From assembly GCF_024346715.1 (NCBI RefSeq), contig NZ_AP024852.1:3162001-3226000 (forward strand): DNA of 64,000 bases. The letters run 5' to 3'. Shown in pieces: positions 38,155 to 49,864 of the stretch. Position 1 is the stretch's first letter, and every line of letters begins with the position of its first letter. Position numbers and translations under genes: made by a program. The notes below the pieces were generated by a model. It did no database searches. It saw only the letters and a program-made list of their open reading frames with translations, and was not told the DNA's origin. The DNA is from Photobacterium swingsii. Its GTDB lineage: Bacteria; Pseudomonadota; Gammaproteobacteria; Enterobacterales; Vibrionaceae.

Positions 38155-39619
38155 GCCTACTGGATTTTTAGAGCATGGTCGTGAGCTACCAAAAAAGTTA
38201 GATCCGAGCGTTCGTATTCAAGATAACAAAGAGTTTGTTTTGAACGAGGAGTTTGGCGACAAAATCAACACACAAGCGTCACGCTGTATGGACTGTGGTG
38301 TACCGTTTTGTCATAACTCGTGCCCGATTGGGAATATTATCCCTGAGTTTAACGATGCGGTTTTCCGCGATAGCTGGGAAGAAGCATGGAACATTTTAAG
38401 TTCGACCAATAACTTCCCAGAATTTACTGGTCGTGTGTGCCCCGCCCCTTGTGAAAGTGGCTGTGTACTGGGTATTAATCAAGACCCAATCACTATCTGT
38501 AATATTGAAAAAACCATCGTTGAAACCGCCTACCGCGAAGGCTACGCCAAACCGAAATCCCCGCGGTCCCGTACCGGAAAAACCGTTGCGATTATTGGTA
38601 GCGGCCCTGCAGGGTTAGCCGCCGCCGAGCAATTAAACAGTGCGGGCCACTGCGTAACTGTGTTCGAGCGTGACGAAAAAGTCGGCGGCCTACTACGCTT
38701 TGGCATCCCAGATTTTAAGCTCGGCATGGACATCATAGATCGCAAGATCAACCTGATGGCCGATGCTGGGGTTAAATTTGAAGTAAATGCGCACATTGGT
38801 GTCGACATTAATGCCCAACAGCTCCGCCAAGACTTTGATGTCGTTTTGCTAACGGGCGGATCAACCGTACCGCGCAACCTGCCTATTCCGGGTCGTGAGC
38901 TCAAGGGGGTGCATTTTGCAATGGAATTTCTCGCCCAAAATAACCGCCGTGCGAACGACATGGATTTAAAAACAGCAGAAATTCATGCCAAGGGTAAGCA
39001 TGTGGTCGTGATAGGTGGCGGTGATACAGGCTCAGACTGTGTGGGTACCTCAAACCGCCATGGCGCTGCAAGTATTACACAAGTAGAAATCATGCCGATC
39101 CCACCAGAGAAGCGACCGGTTAATCAACCATGGCCGTCGTATCCGATGATCATGAAAACCTCGACCTCGCACGAGGAAGGGTGTGATCGTCACTGGAACA
39201 TCTTAACCAAAGAGTTCATCAGTGATGATGCTGGCAATGTCAAAGCCCTGCGCATCGCCGATATTCAGTGGCAAGAAGCAACAGCAGGCGAACGCCCTAA
39301 CTTTGAAGAAGTCGCAGGATCTGAGCGTATTATCCCGTGTGATCTCGCCTTCCTTGCGATGGGCTTTTTACACCCAGAACCAACAGGTGTACTGGCGCAA
39401 CTGGATATAAAATTGGACGAGCGTGGCAACGTAGCCACAGAAGGCTTTGCCACCAATCAATCCGGTGTATTTGCCGCAGGTGATATGCGTACAGGCCAGT
39501 CTCTGGTTGTTCGTTGCATTAATGAAGGTCGAGAATCTGCCCGTGAAATCGATAATTTCTTAATGGGAGGCTCTAACCTTGAAGCCAAAGCTGATTCATT
39601 AATGCTCTCTAACGGTTAA
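38147..39619 (+). CDS. gltD: Glutamate synthase small subunit, first copy
   Basis: FAD/NADPH-dependent small subunit passing electrons to GltB through two 4Fe-4S clusters. It has 490 residues. N-terminal clusters: [17 protein letters not shown] (about residues 46-62) and CPAPCESGC (about 97-105). FAD fold: [17 protein letters not shown] near 146. NADPH fold: [17 protein letters not shown] near 287. The end has the FAD motif [16 protein letters not shown]. Its ATG lies inside the gltB end (ATGGGTAA), with GGAGG upstream, so it is coupled to the first gltB. A strong terminator follows. Confidence 0.96.
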   Translation: MGKPTGFLEHGRELPKKLDPSVRIQDNKEFVLNEEFGDKINTQASRCMDCGVPFCHNSCPIGNIIPEFNDAVFRDSWEEAWNILSSTNNFPEFTGRVCPAPCESGCVLGINQDPITICNIEKTIVETAYREGYAKPKSPRSRTGKTVAIIGSGPAGLAAAEQLNSAGHCVTVFERDEKVGGLLRFGIPDFKLGMDIIDRKINLMADAGVKFEVNAHIGVDINAQQLRQDFDVVLLTGGSTVPRNLPIPGRELKGVHFAMEFLAQNNRRANDMDLKTAEIHAKGKHVVVIGGGDTGSDCVGTSNRHGAASITQVEIMPIPPEKRPVNQPWPSYPMIMKTSTSHEEGCDRHWNILTKEFISDDAGNVKALRIADIQWQEATAGERPNFEEVAGSERIIPCDLAFLAMGFLHPEPTGVLAQLDIKLDERGNVATEGFATNQSGVFAAGDMRTGQSLVVRCINEGRESAREIDNFLMGGSNLEAKADSLMLSNG

Positions 39620-39644
39620 ACTGCACCTCAAAATGCTACATATC

Positions 39645-39676
39645 AAAGCCAGCTCAATAGAGCTGGCTTTTTTTAT
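39645..39676 (+). terminator. Terminator of the first gltBD operon
   Basis: AAAGCCAGCTC-AATA-GAGCTGGCTTT followed by more T. It separates the two GOGAT operons. Confidence 0.92.
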
Positions 39677-40052
39677 ATGATTATTCAGTAGATAGCCCTC
39701 ACCACCACCTTGCATCTCTTTTCCCAAAATGACTTACCATCGCCATATTTCATCAAAATAGTCGCAACATTAAGACGATGTCATTTCAACCTCGACTGTT
39801 AACAACTCGTTAAAATTGAATTTAAAATCAATTAATTACAGTTTTTAATATGGCCATTTAGGTCAATGGAAACGTAAATGGTTGAAATTTGACCTTTCTG
39901 TAAATTGCCGTTAACTTGGATGATCGCAGGATGCGCCATGGTGAGCCATTAACGCCATAACTATGCAGTCAGACCACTTTTAACCGTATCAATAAACAAA
40001 TTATAGGGTTAAAAGTTTACGCTCAGGATGAGCAGACCAAGGGAGAGTTGTC
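39677..40052 (+). other. Region upstream of the second gltB
   Basis: 376 bp after the terminator, with no supported gene. AT-rich; it should hold the second operon's promoter. A GGA-containing hairpin is at its right end (40021-40033). Confidence 0.5.
40021..40048 (+). promoter_or_regulatory. GGA-loop hairpin before the second gltB
   Basis: GCTC-AGGAT-GAGC (40021-40033) folds into a 4-bp stem with AGGAT in the loop; AGGATG is the core of the CsrA consensus ARGGAUGU. A second GGA lies in the ribosome binding site AAGGGAGAG (40039-40047), and the ATG is at 40053. Confidence 0.45.
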
Positions 40053-43000
40053 ATGACACTGTATGACCCAAGGCTGGAAAAAGACAATTGTGGATTTGGC
40101 TTAATTGCCCATATTGAAGGGGAAACAAGCCATAAATTAGTAAGAACAGCGATTTCAGCACTGGATCGTATGACCCACCGTGGTGGCATTGCCGCCGATG
40201 GAAAAACTGGGGATGGTTGCGGGCTATTAATGAAAAAGCCCAGCGACTTCTACCGTATTATTGCGGATGAACACAACTGGAAATTAGCCCGCGAATTTGC
40301 CATTGGCATGCTATTTCTCAGCACGGATCCAGTCAAAGCTGAGCAAGCCCGCACAATTATCACTGAAGAGCTCAGTAAAGAAACCCTTTCTGTCGCAGGT
40401 TGGCGCGACGTGCCAATCAATGCTCAAGTCCTAGGGCCTATTGCCAAAGAGTCCCTACCTGACATTGTTCAAGTCTTCATTAATGCCCCAGCAGGCTGGA
40501 AACCTCGTGATATCGATCGCCGCCTGTATATTGCACGTCGTCGTATCGAACAGCGGATCAGTGAAGATCCTGATTTTTATATCTGTAGCCTGTCGACCCA
40601 AGTGACTGTCTACAAAGGCCTTTGCATGCCTGCAGATTTACCGCGCTTTTATACCGACTTAGGCGACCTTCGCTTACAGTCATCCATTTGTTTATTCCAC
40701 CAGCGTTTCTCTACCAATACTCAACCACGCTGGCCTCTGGCTCAGCCGTTTCGTTATTTAGCGCATAACGGCGAAATCAATACCATAGCGGGTAATCGCC
40801 AATGGGCACGTGCACGCGGTTATAAGTTCTCCTCGCCGCTGCTGCCTGATTTACAAACCGCCGCCCCTTTTGTCAATGAAAGCGGTTCTGATTCTTCAAG
40901 CCTGGATAATATGCTCGAACTCTTCCTCGCAGGAGGGATGGATCTCTTCCGCGCGATGCGGATGCTCGTGCCACCCGCATGGCAAAATCACCCCGACATG
41001 GATCCTGAGTTACGCGCTTTTTACGACTTTAATTCCATGCACATGGAACCCTGGGATGGACCCGCAGGAATCGTCATGTCAGACGGTCGCTACGCCGCAT
41101 GTAATCTAGACCGAAATGGCTTACGCCCAGCTCGCTATGTGATCACAAAAGATAAGCTCATCACTCTGGCTTCTGAAATCGGCATTTGGGATTACGCTCC
41201 CGATGAAGTCTTAGAAAAAGGCCGTGTCGGTCCTGGTGAGCTGCTGGTTATCGACACCAAATTTGGCAAGATTTGGCACTCCAAAGATATAGATAACGAT
41301 TTAATGGCACGTCACCCTTATAAAGAGTGGCTCGATAGCCATGTCAAACATCTCACGCCATTTGAGCAATTGGATGATGAGCAAGTCGGTAGCCGCTCGT
41401 TATCAGACAATGAATTAAGCACCTACCAAAAACAATTTGGCATGAACCGTGAAGAAATCGATCAAGTCCTTCGCGTGATTGGTGAAAACGGCCAAGAAGC
41501 GACAGGATCGATGGGCGATGATGCACCAATGGCTGTACTCTCTTCCAAAGAACGCGGGATCACCGACTACTTTCGTCAAATGTTTGCCCAAGTAACCAAC
41601 CCACCCATTGACCCATTGCGTGAAAAGCATGTGATGTCACTGGCCACCTGCATTGGTCGCGAGATGAATGTGTTTTGTGAAACCGATGGCCATGCTTATC
41701 GGGTCGCCTTTAAATCCCCTGTGCTGCTGTATTCCGATCTGGTTCAGTTACTTGAGCTCGACAGCCAGTATTACCGCAACAGCATCATCGACATTAACTA
41801 CGACCCCGCCGAGAAAGATTTACAGCAAGCTATTCTCGATCTGTGTGATCAAGCCGAACGCTTAGTCCGCAGTGGCACTGTGCTCATTGTCCTTTCCGAT
41901 CGCGGTATTAATGTCAGCAAACTGCCGATCCCTGCCGCTATGGCTGTGGGCGCAGTACAAACTCGCCTCGTTGAAACCAACTTACGCTGCGATGCCAACA
42001 TAATCATCGAAACCGCAACTGCGCGTGATCCACACCAATTTGCCGTCTTACTGGGATATGGCGCAACCGCGGTTTACCCATATTTAGCCTATGAATCTCT
42101 CGGCCAACAGATCGATAAAGGTGCGATCAATAAGCCTTATCGCGCCGTGATGATCAACTTCCGTGATGGCATCAATAAGGGCTTATTTAAGATCATGTCT
42201 AAGATGGGAATCTCTACCATCGCCTCATACCGTTGCTCGCATTTATTTGAAGCCGTAGGCCTTCATCAGGATGTTATTCAACTCTGCTTCAAAGGCACAG
42301 CGAGCCGCATTTCTGGTGCTAATTTTGAGGATTTCCAGCAAGATGCCGTCAACTTAGCCCGTAAAGCATGGCTTAAGCGCAAACCGATTGAGCACGGTGG
42401 TTTACTCAAATATGTCCACGGTGGTGAGTTTCATGCCTATAACCCCGATGTGGTTGGCACACTTCAACAGGCTGTGAAATCTGGGGATTACCAAGACTAT
42501 ATCGCCTTTGCTCGCGAGGTCAATGAACGCCCTATTGCAGCAATTCGTGATTTATTACAACTCAAGCGCAGTGATAACCCTATTGCTATCGAGCAAGTCG
42601 AGGCTGCTACTGAACTCTATAAACGTTTTGACTCCGCCGCGATGTCAATTGGCGCCCTGAGCCCCGAGGCACACGAAGCGCTCGCTATCGCAATGAACCG
42701 CTTAGGCGGACACTCCAATTCAGGTGAAGGCGGTGAAGACCCTCGCCGATTTGGTAACGAGCGCAACTCAAGGATCAAGCAGGTCGCATCAGGCCGTTTC
42801 GGTGTTACACCACACTACTTGGTCAATGCTGATGTCATTCAAATCAAGGTCGCCCAAGGCGCAAAACCCGGTGAAGGAGGCCAATTGCCCGGCCATAAGG
42901 TCACCACCGAAATTGCCAAACTGCGTTATGCCGTACCTGGCGTTACCTTGATTTCGCCACCACCGCACCACGATATTTATTCAATTGAAGACTTAGCTCA

Positions 43001-44516
43001 GCTCATTTTCGACCTCAAAGAGGTCAACCCTAGTGCCATGGTTTCCGTCAAACTCGTTTCCGAACCTGGTGTGGGCACCATCGCAACCGGTGTGGCCAAA
43101 GCCTATGCCGATTTAATCACAATTTCTGGTTACGATGGCGGGACAGGAGCCAGCCCATTAACCTCGGTGAAATATGCAGGTAGCCCGTGGGAGCTCGGGC
43201 TCGCAGAAACCCAGCAAGCCCTTGTGGCCAATGGCTTACGCCATAAGATCCGCCTGCAGGTCGATGGGGGACTAAAAACAGGGTTGGATGTCGTTAAAGC
43301 CGCCATTTTGGGTGCGGAAAGTTTTGGCTTTGGCACCGCCCCAATGGTGGCATTAGGCTGTAAGTACCTGCGTATCTGCCACCTCAATAACTGTGCAACT
43401 GGCGTAGCAACGCAAGATGAAAAACTGCGCCGTGATTACTTTAAAGGCTTACCAGAGCAAGTGATGAATTACTTTGTCGGGCTAGGCCAAGAAGTTCGCG
43501 AATTACTGGCTCAACTTGGGGTCGAGCAACTGACCGACTTAATTGGCCGTACCGATTTATTGGTCGCTCTTAATGGCGTGAGCGCCAAGCAACAAAAGCT
43601 CGACCTAGCAGGGTTACTCCATGCACCAACCCCCGTTGAAGGCAAAACCTTGTACTGCAGTGAAGCCAATACCCCATTTGATGAAGCAGCATTAAGCCAA
43701 GTTTTATTGGAAGAAGCATTACCTGCAATAACGTCACGTAGTAGCGCCGATCTCTACCACAATATCCGCAACACGGATCGCTCTATTGGGGCCCGTTTGT
43801 CAGGTGAAATAGCCCACCGCTATGGTAATCAAGGCATGGCAGCTTCACCGCTTAATATCCACTTAACGGGCACCGCTGGGCAGTCTTTTGGGGTATGGAA
43901 TGCCGGTGGCCTTAACCTTCACCTTATTGGTGATGCGAACGATTATGTGGGCAAAGGTATGGCTGGCGGGAAAATCACCATTCATCCACCCATGGGCTCA
44001 GCCTTCAAAACACACCAAGCAACCATTATTGGTAACACCTGTTTATACGGTGCGACAGGCGGCAAGCTGTTTGCTGCAGGTACAGCTGGCGAACGATTCG
44101 CAGTACGTAACTCAGGAGCAATCGCAGTAGTCGAAGGGGCTGGAGATAACGCTTGTGAGTACATGACAGGTGGCATTGTGGCGATTTTAGGCAATACCGG
44201 GGTGAACTTTGGCGCAGGTATGACTGGCGGGTTTGCTTATATCCTTGACCAAAATGGCGATTTTGCAGGACGCGTTAACCCAGAATTGGTCGAGGCACTA
44301 CCACTTGATGATCTCGTTATCCATCAAGAACATCTTCGCGGACTGATTGACCGCCACCTTGAAGAAACAGGATCTAGCCGAGCACAAGAAATACTGGCTG
44401 ATTTTGACCTATGGATCCCTAAGTTCTATTTGGCAAAACCCAAGTCAGCCGATGTGAATACGCTGCTGGGTCATCAAAGTCGTTCAGCCGCTGAACTGCG
44501 CGTTCAAGCACAATAA
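40053..44516 (+). CDS. gltB: Glutamate synthase large subunit, second copy (E. coli type)
   Basis: 1487 residues. The amidotransferase Cys is residue 13 (EKDNCGFGLIAHIEGE), so only a 12-residue propeptide; E. coli has a longer one before the same motif. Domain order is as in the first copy: amidotransferase, central, FMN domain ([33 protein letters not shown]), 3Fe-4S cysteines (CHLNNCATGVATQ) and the GXGXG domain. Long stretches match E. coli GltB as I recall it, down to the C-terminus LLGHQSRSAAELRVQAQ. It is the closer relative of enteric GltB. Twelve bases separate it from the second gltD. Confidence 0.96.
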   Translation: MTLYDPRLEKDNCGFGLIAHIEGETSHKLVRTAISALDRMTHRGGIAADGKTGDGCGLLMKKPSDFYRIIADEHNWKLAREFAIGMLFLSTDPVKAEQARTIITEELSKETLSVAGWRDVPINAQVLGPIAKESLPDIVQVFINAPAGWKPRDIDRRLYIARRRIEQRISEDPDFYICSLSTQVTVYKGLCMPADLPRFYTDLGDLRLQSSICLFHQRFSTNTQPRWPLAQPFRYLAHNGEINTIAGNRQWARARGYKFSSPLLPDLQTAAPFVNESGSDSSSLDNMLELFLAGGMDLFRAMRMLVPPAWQNHPDMDPELRAFYDFNSMHMEPWDGPAGIVMSDGRYAACNLDRNGLRPARYVITKDKLITLASEIGIWDYAPDEVLEKGRVGPGELLVIDTKFGKIWHSKDIDNDLMARHPYKEWLDSHVKHLTPFEQLDDEQVGSRSLSDNELSTYQKQFGMNREEIDQVLRVIGENGQEATGSMGDDAPMAVLSSKERGITDYFRQMFAQVTNPPIDPLREKHVMSLATCIGREMNVFCETDGHAYRVAFKSPVLLYSDLVQLLELDSQYYRNSIIDINYDPAEKDLQQAILDLCDQAERLVRSGTVLIVLSDRGINVSKLPIPAAMAVGAVQTRLVETNLRCDANIIIETATARDPHQFAVLLGYGATAVYPYLAYESLGQQIDKGAINKPYRAVMINFRDGINKGLFKIMSKMGISTIASYRCSHLFEAVGLHQDVIQLCFKGTASRISGANFEDFQQDAVNLARKAWLKRKPIEHGGLLKYVHGGEFHAYNPDVVGTLQQAVKSGDYQDYIAFAREVNERPIAAIRDLLQLKRSDNPIAIEQVEAATELYKRFDSAAMSIGALSPEAHEALAIAMNRLGGHSNSGEGGEDPRRFGNERNSRIKQVASGRFGVTPHYLVNADVIQIKVAQGAKPGEGGQLPGHKVTTEIAKLRYAVPGVTLISPPPHHDIYSIEDLAQLIFDLKEVNPSAMVSVKLVSEPGVGTIATGVAKAYADLITISGYDGGTGASPLTSVKYAGSPWELGLAETQQALVANGLRHKIRLQVDGGLKTGLDVVKAAILGAESFGFGTAPMVALGCKYLRICHLNNCATGVATQDEKLRRDYFKGLPEQVMNYFVGLGQEVRELLAQLGVEQLTDLIGRTDLLVALNGVSAKQQKLDLAGLLHAPTPVEGKTLYCSEANTPFDEAALSQVLLEEALPAITSRSSADLYHNIRNTDRSIGARLSGEIAHRYGNQGMAASPLNIHLTGTAGQSFGVWNAGGLNLHLIGDANDYVGKGMAGGKITIHPPMGSAFKTHQATIIGNTCLYGATGGKLFAAGTAGERFAVRNSGAIAVVEGAGDNACEYMTGGIVAILGNTGVNFGAGMTGGFAYILDQNGDFAGRVNPELVEALPLDDLVIHQEHLRGLIDRHLEETGSSRAQEILADFDLWIPKFYLAKPKSADVNTLLGHQSRSAAELRVQAQ

Positions 44517-45941
<1,425 letters not shown>

Positions 45942-45978
45942 TCACTAACAAATTAACCCCACAAAGAAAGGTCAAAAC

Positions 45979-46021
45979 AGCGAGAGAGACAGTGCGTTAA
46001 GCTCTGACCTCTCGCTTTTTA
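45979..46021 (+). terminator. Terminator of the second gltBD operon
   Basis: AGCGAGAG ... CTCTCGCT, with an internal CAG/CTG extension, followed by TTTTTATTT. Confidence 0.85.
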
Positions 46022-46088
46022 TTTGTTACAATCTCGCCATTATGTGCTCAGTGTGAGCGCACAACTGAACAACAAAGAGAAGCTAGCT

Positions 46089-46787
46089 ATGAAAATCGGC
46101 ATTATTGGTGCAATGGAGCAAGAAGTTGCGATCCTAAAAGACCAACTGACTAACTGTGAAACACACAAAAAAGCAGGCTGTACCATCTACACAGGTACAC
46201 TAAACGGTGCCGATATCGTGTTACTGCAATCTGGCATTGGTAAAGTGGCTGCGGCGGTAGGTTCTGCAATTATGCTTGAAGTTTTCCAACCCGATGTTGT
46301 GCTTAACACAGGTTCTGCTGGCGGTTTTGATAGCAGCCTAAACGTGGGTGACGTAGTGATTTCAACAGAAGTTCGCTACCACGATGCTGACGTTACTGCA
46401 TTCGGTTACGAAATCGGTCAAATGGCACAACAACCTGCCGCTTTCGCATCAGACGAAAAACTGATGGACATCGCTGCGCAAGCACTTGCGACAATGGAAA
46501 ATGTACACGCAGTACGTGGTCTAATTTGTACCGGTGATGCCTTTGTGTGCAGCGCTGAAAAACAACAATTTATCCGCGATAACTTCCCTACAGTTATCGC
46601 AGTAGAAATGGAAGCGGCAGCGATCGCACAAGCATGTCACCAGTTCAACGTCCCTTTTGTTGTGGTTCGCGCAATTTCTGATGTTGCTGACAAAGAATCG
46701 CCAATGAGCTTTGATGAGTTCCTACCACTAGCAGCAAAAAGCTCTTCAGTCATGGTGGCTAAAATGGCCGAGTTACTGAATAAGTAA
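46089..46787 (+). CDS. mtnN: 5'-methylthioadenosine/S-adenosylhomocysteine nucleosidase
   Basis: Cytoplasmic hydrolase clearing MTA and SAH, toxic by-products of SAM use, and supplying S-ribosylhomocysteine for AI-2 synthesis by LuxS. It has 232 residues from the ATG at 46089; a frame extends 22 codons upstream without a good start. The catalytic E12 ([13 protein letters not shown]), the EMEAAAIAQ segment and the Asp of [11 protein letters not shown] are all present. Its stop overlaps the start of the next gene (TAATG), so it leads a co-translated mtnN-cbiB-btuF unit. Confidence 0.96.
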   Translation: MKIGIIGAMEQEVAILKDQLTNCETHKKAGCTIYTGTLNGADIVLLQSGIGKVAAAVGSAIMLEVFQPDVVLNTGSAGGFDSSLNVGDVVISTEVRYHDADVTAFGYEIGQMAQQPAAFASDEKLMDIAAQALATMENVHAVRGLICTGDAFVCSAEKQQFIRDNFPTVIAVEMEAAAIAQACHQFNVPFVVVRAISDVADKESPMSFDEFLPLAAKSSSVMVAKMAELLNK

Positions 46788-47743
46788 TGAACGACTTTTT
46801 AGCGATACTCGCTAACAATAGCACCCTACTGGCAATGTGGGGTGCCATTGCATTGCATTGGCTTATTGCCATTCCGCAAGATATTCACCCGCTTAACTTA
46901 TGGCAGCGCATGGCCATCATGCTCGCCAGTCGCGTTAATAAACCTAGTGACAACCGCCACCAGCGTTTGCTATCAGGTTTACTAACTTGGCTACTGATGT
47001 GGCTTACCGTACTCATCATGTTGATTGCCTGCAAACAACTCGTGTGGGTTGATGCCCTTTTTGATCTTACTCTGCTGTGGTTTGCCTTAGGCTGGAAAAA
47101 TATCAGCCAACTCAGCCAGCAACTGATCAAAGCGTACAGTACTGAAAACAAAACCCTCTGCCGACAACTACTCAGCACCACACTTAACCGCCAAACAGAA
47201 AGCCTATCTTTACTAGGGCTCGGTAAAGCAAGTGCGGAAACACAACTGCTCGGCTACGGTCGCCAAGTGATCGGCGTGCTATTTTGGTACGGACTCGCCG
47301 GCGGCATAGGCGCACTCATGTATCGCCTAGCTGTATGCCTCGCCCGAGTATGGTCACCAAGCCGCGAGCAATACGCCTTTTTTGGCTATCCCGCCATTCG
47401 TATTTTGGCCGTGCTTGATATCGTACCATTACGTTTGTTTGCGTTGCTCATCGCCCTTGGGCAAAACGGCAAGACCGCGCTGCGCAGCTTATGGCAACAA
47501 GGGGAAAGCTGGCAACTACCAGGGCCTGGGTGGTTACTGGTGGCAACCGGGAATAAGTTATCGCTCTCACTCGGCGGGCCTGCTATGTATGGCGAACGCA
47601 AATTAGAGCGCCCACGCCTAGGGGGGAAAATAGCCCCAGCCGCCTTACACCTCGCTCAAATAGAACAAGTCGCGAAAAGCCGAATCATCATTTGGCTGGT
47701 GTTGCAAAGCAGTCTCATCATTCTTTTTCAAGGAGCTTTTTAA
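46787..47743 (+). CDS. CbiB/CobD-type cobalamin biosynthesis membrane protein
   Basis: 318 residues with about four or five hydrophobic segments. The CbiB pattern is seen in FQIP-type opening ALHWLIAIPQDIHPLNLWQR, LSLLGLGKASAETQLLGYGRQVIGVLFWYGLAGGIGALMYRL and the near C-terminal LSLGGPAMYGERKLERPRLG. CbiB attaches the aminopropanol arm to cobyric acid (adenosylcobinamide-phosphate synthase). It overlaps mtnN by one base and abuts btuF, the B12-binding protein gene, which supports a role in corrinoid salvage. No other cobalamin gene is in the window. Confidence 0.8.
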   Translation: MNDFLAILANNSTLLAMWGAIALHWLIAIPQDIHPLNLWQRMAIMLASRVNKPSDNRHQRLLSGLLTWLLMWLTVLIMLIACKQLVWVDALFDLTLLWFALGWKNISQLSQQLIKAYSTENKTLCRQLLSTTLNRQTESLSLLGLGKASAETQLLGYGRQVIGVLFWYGLAGGIGALMYRLAVCLARVWSPSREQYAFFGYPAIRILAVLDIVPLRLFALLIALGQNGKTALRSLWQQGESWQLPGPGWLLVATGNKLSLSLGGPAMYGERKLERPRLGGKIAPAALHLAQIEQVAKSRIIIWLVLQSSLIILFQGAF

Positions 47744-48577
47744 GTGCGTTTCGCTTGCTGCTGTTTATTGTTTTTTTCAACCATGAGTTTTGCAACGCAA
47801 CCGGCCACAAGAGTGATCAGCTTATCGCCTCACATGACAGAGCTGGCGTATGCCGCAGGGTTAGGCGATAAACTGATTGCAGCAACTGACTACAGTGACT
47901 ACCCCAAAGCCGCACTTGAACTAGAACGCGTGGCTAACCACAGAGGCATCAAACTCGAACGCATTGTTGCGCTAAAACCCGACCTAATTTTAGCGTGGAA
48001 AAGCGGTAACCCTCCAAGAGAGATGGCCAAACTTGAGCAACTCGGCTTCAATGTGGTGTACTCCACCTCCAAGGCATTACCTGCCATTGCTGATACCATT
48101 GAACGTCTCGGGCAATATGCTGACTCGCCTCGACAGGCACAGCAAGCCGCAAAAGATTACCGTGAAAAGCTAGCCCAATTAACCCAAAAATATCAAAACC
48201 AAGAGAAAGTTCGCTACTTTTACCAAATCAGTGCCGCCCCAATGATCACTGTCGCGGACGGTCATTGGCCCACTCAAGTTTTCCAAGTGTGTGGCGGTGA
48301 GAATATTTTTGCCACGAGTAAAGCCCCATATCCGCAGGTATCACAAGAGCAAGTTGTGATCCGTCAACCAGAAATCATATTTGGTACCTCTCATGCCAAT
48401 ACAAATGTTGATATATGGCAAGACTGGCAGGGTAAAATACCTGCTGTCGATAATCGGCAGGTTTTTACCGTGAATTCAGACTGGCTTAACCGCCCGACAC
48501 CTCGAACGCTAAAAGCGATCAAACAGGTATGCGATCACCTAGACACGGTACGAAAACAACGACGTGCGACACAGTAG
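47744..48577 (+). CDS. btuF: Vitamin B12 ABC transporter substrate-binding protein BtuF
   Basis: Periplasmic protein delivering cobalamin to BtuCD. It has 277 residues with a signal peptide of about 17 residues ([16 protein letters not shown]). The class III binding-protein fold is visible: [32 protein letters not shown] near residue 23, [14 protein letters not shown] near 80, and C-terminal [13 protein letters not shown] with [13 protein letters not shown]. Start is GTG, right after the cbiB stop, with AAGGAG seven to nine bases upstream. Order mtnN-btuF-yadS is as in E. coli, except for the inserted cbiB. Confidence 0.92.
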   Translation: MRFACCCLLFFSTMSFATQPATRVISLSPHMTELAYAAGLGDKLIAATDYSDYPKAALELERVANHRGIKLERIVALKPDLILAWKSGNPPREMAKLEQLGFNVVYSTSKALPAIADTIERLGQYADSPRQAQQAAKDYREKLAQLTQKYQNQEKVRYFYQISAAPMITVADGHWPTQVFQVCGGENIFATSKAPYPQVSQEQVVIRQPEIIFGTSHANTNVDIWQDWQGKIPAVDNRQVFTVNSDWLNRPTPRTLKAIKQVCDHLDTVRKQRRATQ

Positions 48578-48631
48578 TTCGCTGCTCTGCCGTCATCTTT
48601 CTTTTCGCTTTCTTTATCAGGTAATACTTTA

Positions 48632-49240
48632 ATGCTTATCTATCTCCTTGATATGTTTGGTACTGCTGTATTTGCAGTGTCAGGTGTGCTCTTGGCTGGA
48701 CGGTTACGTATGGATCCCTTTGGCGTCGTGGTACTCGCCAGTGTAACCGCTATTGGTGGTGGTACGATTCGTGATATGGCACTGGGCGCAACGCCAGTGT
48801 TTTGGATCACCGATACCAATTACCTTTGGGTGATCTTTGTTACATGCTTGTTCACTATGGCCGGTATTCGTCGACCACAAAAATTGCCGTGGTATGTTCT
48901 CCCCGTTGCCGATGCCATCGGGTTAGCCGTGTTTGTGGCCATAGGTGTTGAAAAAGCCTTACGATTTGGCGCCTCCCCTATGGTCGCCGTTATCATGGGT
49001 GTGCTCACAGGCTGTGGTGGTGGGGTGATCCGTGATGTATTAGCACGTGAGATCCCTATGGTATTACGTACCGAGGTCTACGCCACTGCGTGTATTCTGG
49101 GTGGTATTGTCCACACGACAGGCTTGTTAACTGGCTTTGCTACCGAAGTGTCCTCACTTGCAGGTATCATCACCACACTAACCATCCGTCTCGCGGCGAT
49201 TCGTTGGCACTTATCGCTACCGTCACTAACGCTGCGCTAA
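48632..49240 (+). CDS. yadS: TRIC-family membrane protein YadS (UPF0126)
   Basis: 202 residues, about seven membrane helices. Two similar halves each hold a glycine motif: [14 protein letters not shown] near residue 40 and [15 protein letters not shown] near 126. This is the bacterial trimeric intracellular cation channel family. Physiological substrate is not certain. It follows btuF by 54 bp, as in E. coli, so it may be in the same transcript. A strong terminator ends it. Confidence 0.9.
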   Translation: MLIYLLDMFGTAVFAVSGVLLAGRLRMDPFGVVVLASVTAIGGGTIRDMALGATPVFWITDTNYLWVIFVTCLFTMAGIRRPQKLPWYVLPVADAIGLAVFVAIGVEKALRFGASPMVAVIMGVLTGCGGGVIRDVLAREIPMVLRTEVYATACILGGIVHTTGLLTGFATEVSSLAGIITTLTIRLAAIRWHLSLPSLTLR

Positions 49241-49270
49241 TAACCAAACGGTTAATTACCTCCCTGTTGC

Positions 49271-49299
49271 AAAAAACCGCCAACTTTGGCGGTTTTTTT
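49271..49299. terminator. yadS terminator
   Basis: AAAAAACCGCCA-ACTT-TGGCGGTTTTTT, perfect stem with a T-run. Confidence 0.9.
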
Positions 49300-49313
49300 A
49301 TATCCCACATCAC

Positions 49314-49381
49314 TTAAGTAATGTAAAAACTTTACTTAATGCCAAGTCAGACTAATATGTAAAATATAAGCATTACTTAAT
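49314..49381. promoter_or_regulatory. Repeated TTAAGTAA / TTACTTAA operator-like sites before the VOC gene
   Basis: TTAAGTAA (49314-49321) and TTACTTAA (49332-49339) form an inverted repeat with a 10-base spacer. A third half-site, ATTACTTAAT, is at 49372-49381, directly before the VOC gene leader. The arrangement suggests an operator for a dimeric regulator; which one is unknown. Confidence 0.4.
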
Positions 49382-49419
49382 AACCTTTATTCCATTTGAA
49401 ATGAAAGCGGAGAGTAATC

Positions 49420-49836
49420 ATGACCCCCTACGTTGAGCATGCCAACATTACGATCAAAGATCTCGACCACACCATCAGGTTTCTACAAACAGCAATACCT
49501 GAATTTAAAGTTCGGCATCGTGGACAAAGCGAGGCTTACCACTGGTGTCACATAGGTACACAAGACAGCTATTTAGCACTACAAGAAGTGATAGAACGCA
49601 CTCAGGTCGACCGTAATCCATATGTCGATATTGGGATTAATCATGTGGGCTTAGTGATTGAGGATGTGGATGCAGCCAAAGTGCGATTACTGGCAGCTGG
49701 CTATGTACAAAATGACCTGGCAACCGACCATCCTTGGCGCAAACGTATCTATTTCTTTGACCAAGACGGTGTGGAATGGGAATTTATTGAATACCTAAGC
49801 CAGCACGCAACGCAGCGTAATGACTATGCACTTTAA
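49420..49836 (+). CDS. VOC-family (glyoxalase/dioxygenase-like) protein
   Basis: 138 residues, two beta-alpha-beta-beta-beta units as in glyoxalase I and bleomycin-resistance proteins. Likely metal ligands are His in VEHANITIKD (residue 6), the His of INHVGLVIEDV near 75 and Glu in VEWEFIEYL near 123. Substrate cannot be inferred. ATG with GGAGAGTA upstream. It is flanked by a set of repeated operator-like sites and by a terminator, so it is likely a separately controlled single gene. Confidence 0.82.
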   Translation: MTPYVEHANITIKDLDHTIRFLQTAIPEFKVRHRGQSEAYHWCHIGTQDSYLALQEVIERTQVDRNPYVDIGINHVGLVIEDVDAAKVRLLAAGYVQNDLATDHPWRKRIYFFDQDGVEWEFIEYLSQHATQRNDYAL

Positions 49837-49864
49837 TATTGGATAATTAGATAGTGTAACGGCA

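Noticed and set aside
46043..46064. SlmA-like sequence GTGAGCGCACAA upstream of mtnN
   Set aside because: One half of the palindrome is imperfect, and mtnN has no known tie to SlmA; a single weak match in 64 kb is not enough.
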